23,004 nucleotides of DNA from Spirochaetota bacterium. Lineage in GTDB: Bacteria; Spirochaetota; Leptospiria; Turneriellales; Turneriellaceae. Of this stretch, positions 22,828-23,004 are shown in pieces. Position 1 is the stretch's first letter. Every line of letters starts with the position of its first letter. The translations under genes and the position numbers were made by a program. The notes under the pieces were generated by a model that had not been told where the DNA came from, did not search any database, and saw only the letters and a list, made by a program, of their open reading frames with translations. The DNA lies in NCBI GenBank assembly GCA_963205035.1, contig CAUJII010000091.1, forward strand, positions 1 through 23,004, in the 5' to 3' direction.

Positions 22828-23004
22828 CTAATAATTGCACGTGCCCTCGAGGCATTCGCGCGCAAATTCTGCCGCTGTTGTGCCCGCGTATTCTTGTGTG
22901 AGCATACGGAAAATATCGCTCGCTTTCGTTGCATCGCCTTCCGCTTTGTAACCCAACGCCATGCCGATGTAGGCTTCGCTGCGTGTTTCGGCGTCGGGCT
23001 TGAG
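22828..23004 (-). CDS. TPR-like protein, C-terminal 58 residues only
   Basis: The frame is open to the window edge. The visible residues include SEAYIGMALGYKAEGDATKA and SDIFRMLTQEYAGTTAAEFA, which have the small/aromatic spacing of a tetratricopeptide repeat pair, and end CLEGTCNY. Periplasmic TPR proteins of the YbgF/BamD kind look similar, but too little is visible to choose. It is the first visible gene of the leftward envelope operon. Confidence 0.7.
   Translation of the reverse strand, partial: LKPDAETRSEAYIGMALGYKAEGDATKASDIFRMLTQEYAGTTAAEFARECLEGTCNY

Overview
The window looks like a chromosomal piece of a diderm bacterium with mid-range GC, most plausibly a spirochaete of the Leptospirales (Leptospira/Leptonema/Turneriella side). 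That placement is an inference. It rests on a lipoprotein with a relaxed spirochaete-type lipobox (FALNC), an OmpL47-like surface domain, several secreted or outer-membrane proteins without clear proteobacterial homologues, and general gene content. No rRNA, tRNA, CRISPR array, transposase or phage gene was recognised.

Layout. (1) 1-3174: the 3' part of an RND/HAE1 efflux pump gene, followed by a stem-loop. (2) 3175-5368: a leftward small-protein / HU / truB operon bracketed by two copies (3292-3507 and 5076-5296) of a ~200-bp palindromic intergenic element. (3) 5369-7486: a rightward CPA2-type cation/proton antiporter with a cytosolic tail. (4) 7483-10510: a leftward run of a TraB/GumN-like secreted protein, a DnaC-like ATPase with a cysteine-rich N-terminus, a DUF2937-like membrane protein and a four-helix membrane protein. 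(5) 10601-12569: leftward lpd and an AhpD-like CxxC protein, a pairing that recalls thiol-dependent peroxide reduction. (6) 12570-14735: a long regulatory region packed with 18-bp TACTC..GAGTA palindromes, then an AAA/DUF4143 ATPase overlapping a PAP2 phosphatase by one base. (7) 14880-18232: a rightward envelope cluster (phasin-like helical protein, lipoprotein, three-domain secreted protein, barrel-like outer-membrane protein) with a structured intergenic region at 15220-15298. (8) 18324-20612: a membrane PAS-GGDEF-EAL protein with intact catalytic motifs. (9) 20681-23004: a leftward envelope operon (TPR-like protein, secreted 349-aa protein, OmpL47-like protein).

The least ordinary signals are these. 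The ~200-bp element has arms that differ between copies but stay complementary, and each copy is followed by a third repeat of its own arm sequence. The operator array has 22-bp spacing and buries the promoter and start codon of the DUF4143 gene. truB has no ATG/GTG/TTG start before its conserved N-terminus. A lipoprotein and the middle domain of its neighbour are paralogous, in an uncharacterised envelope cluster.
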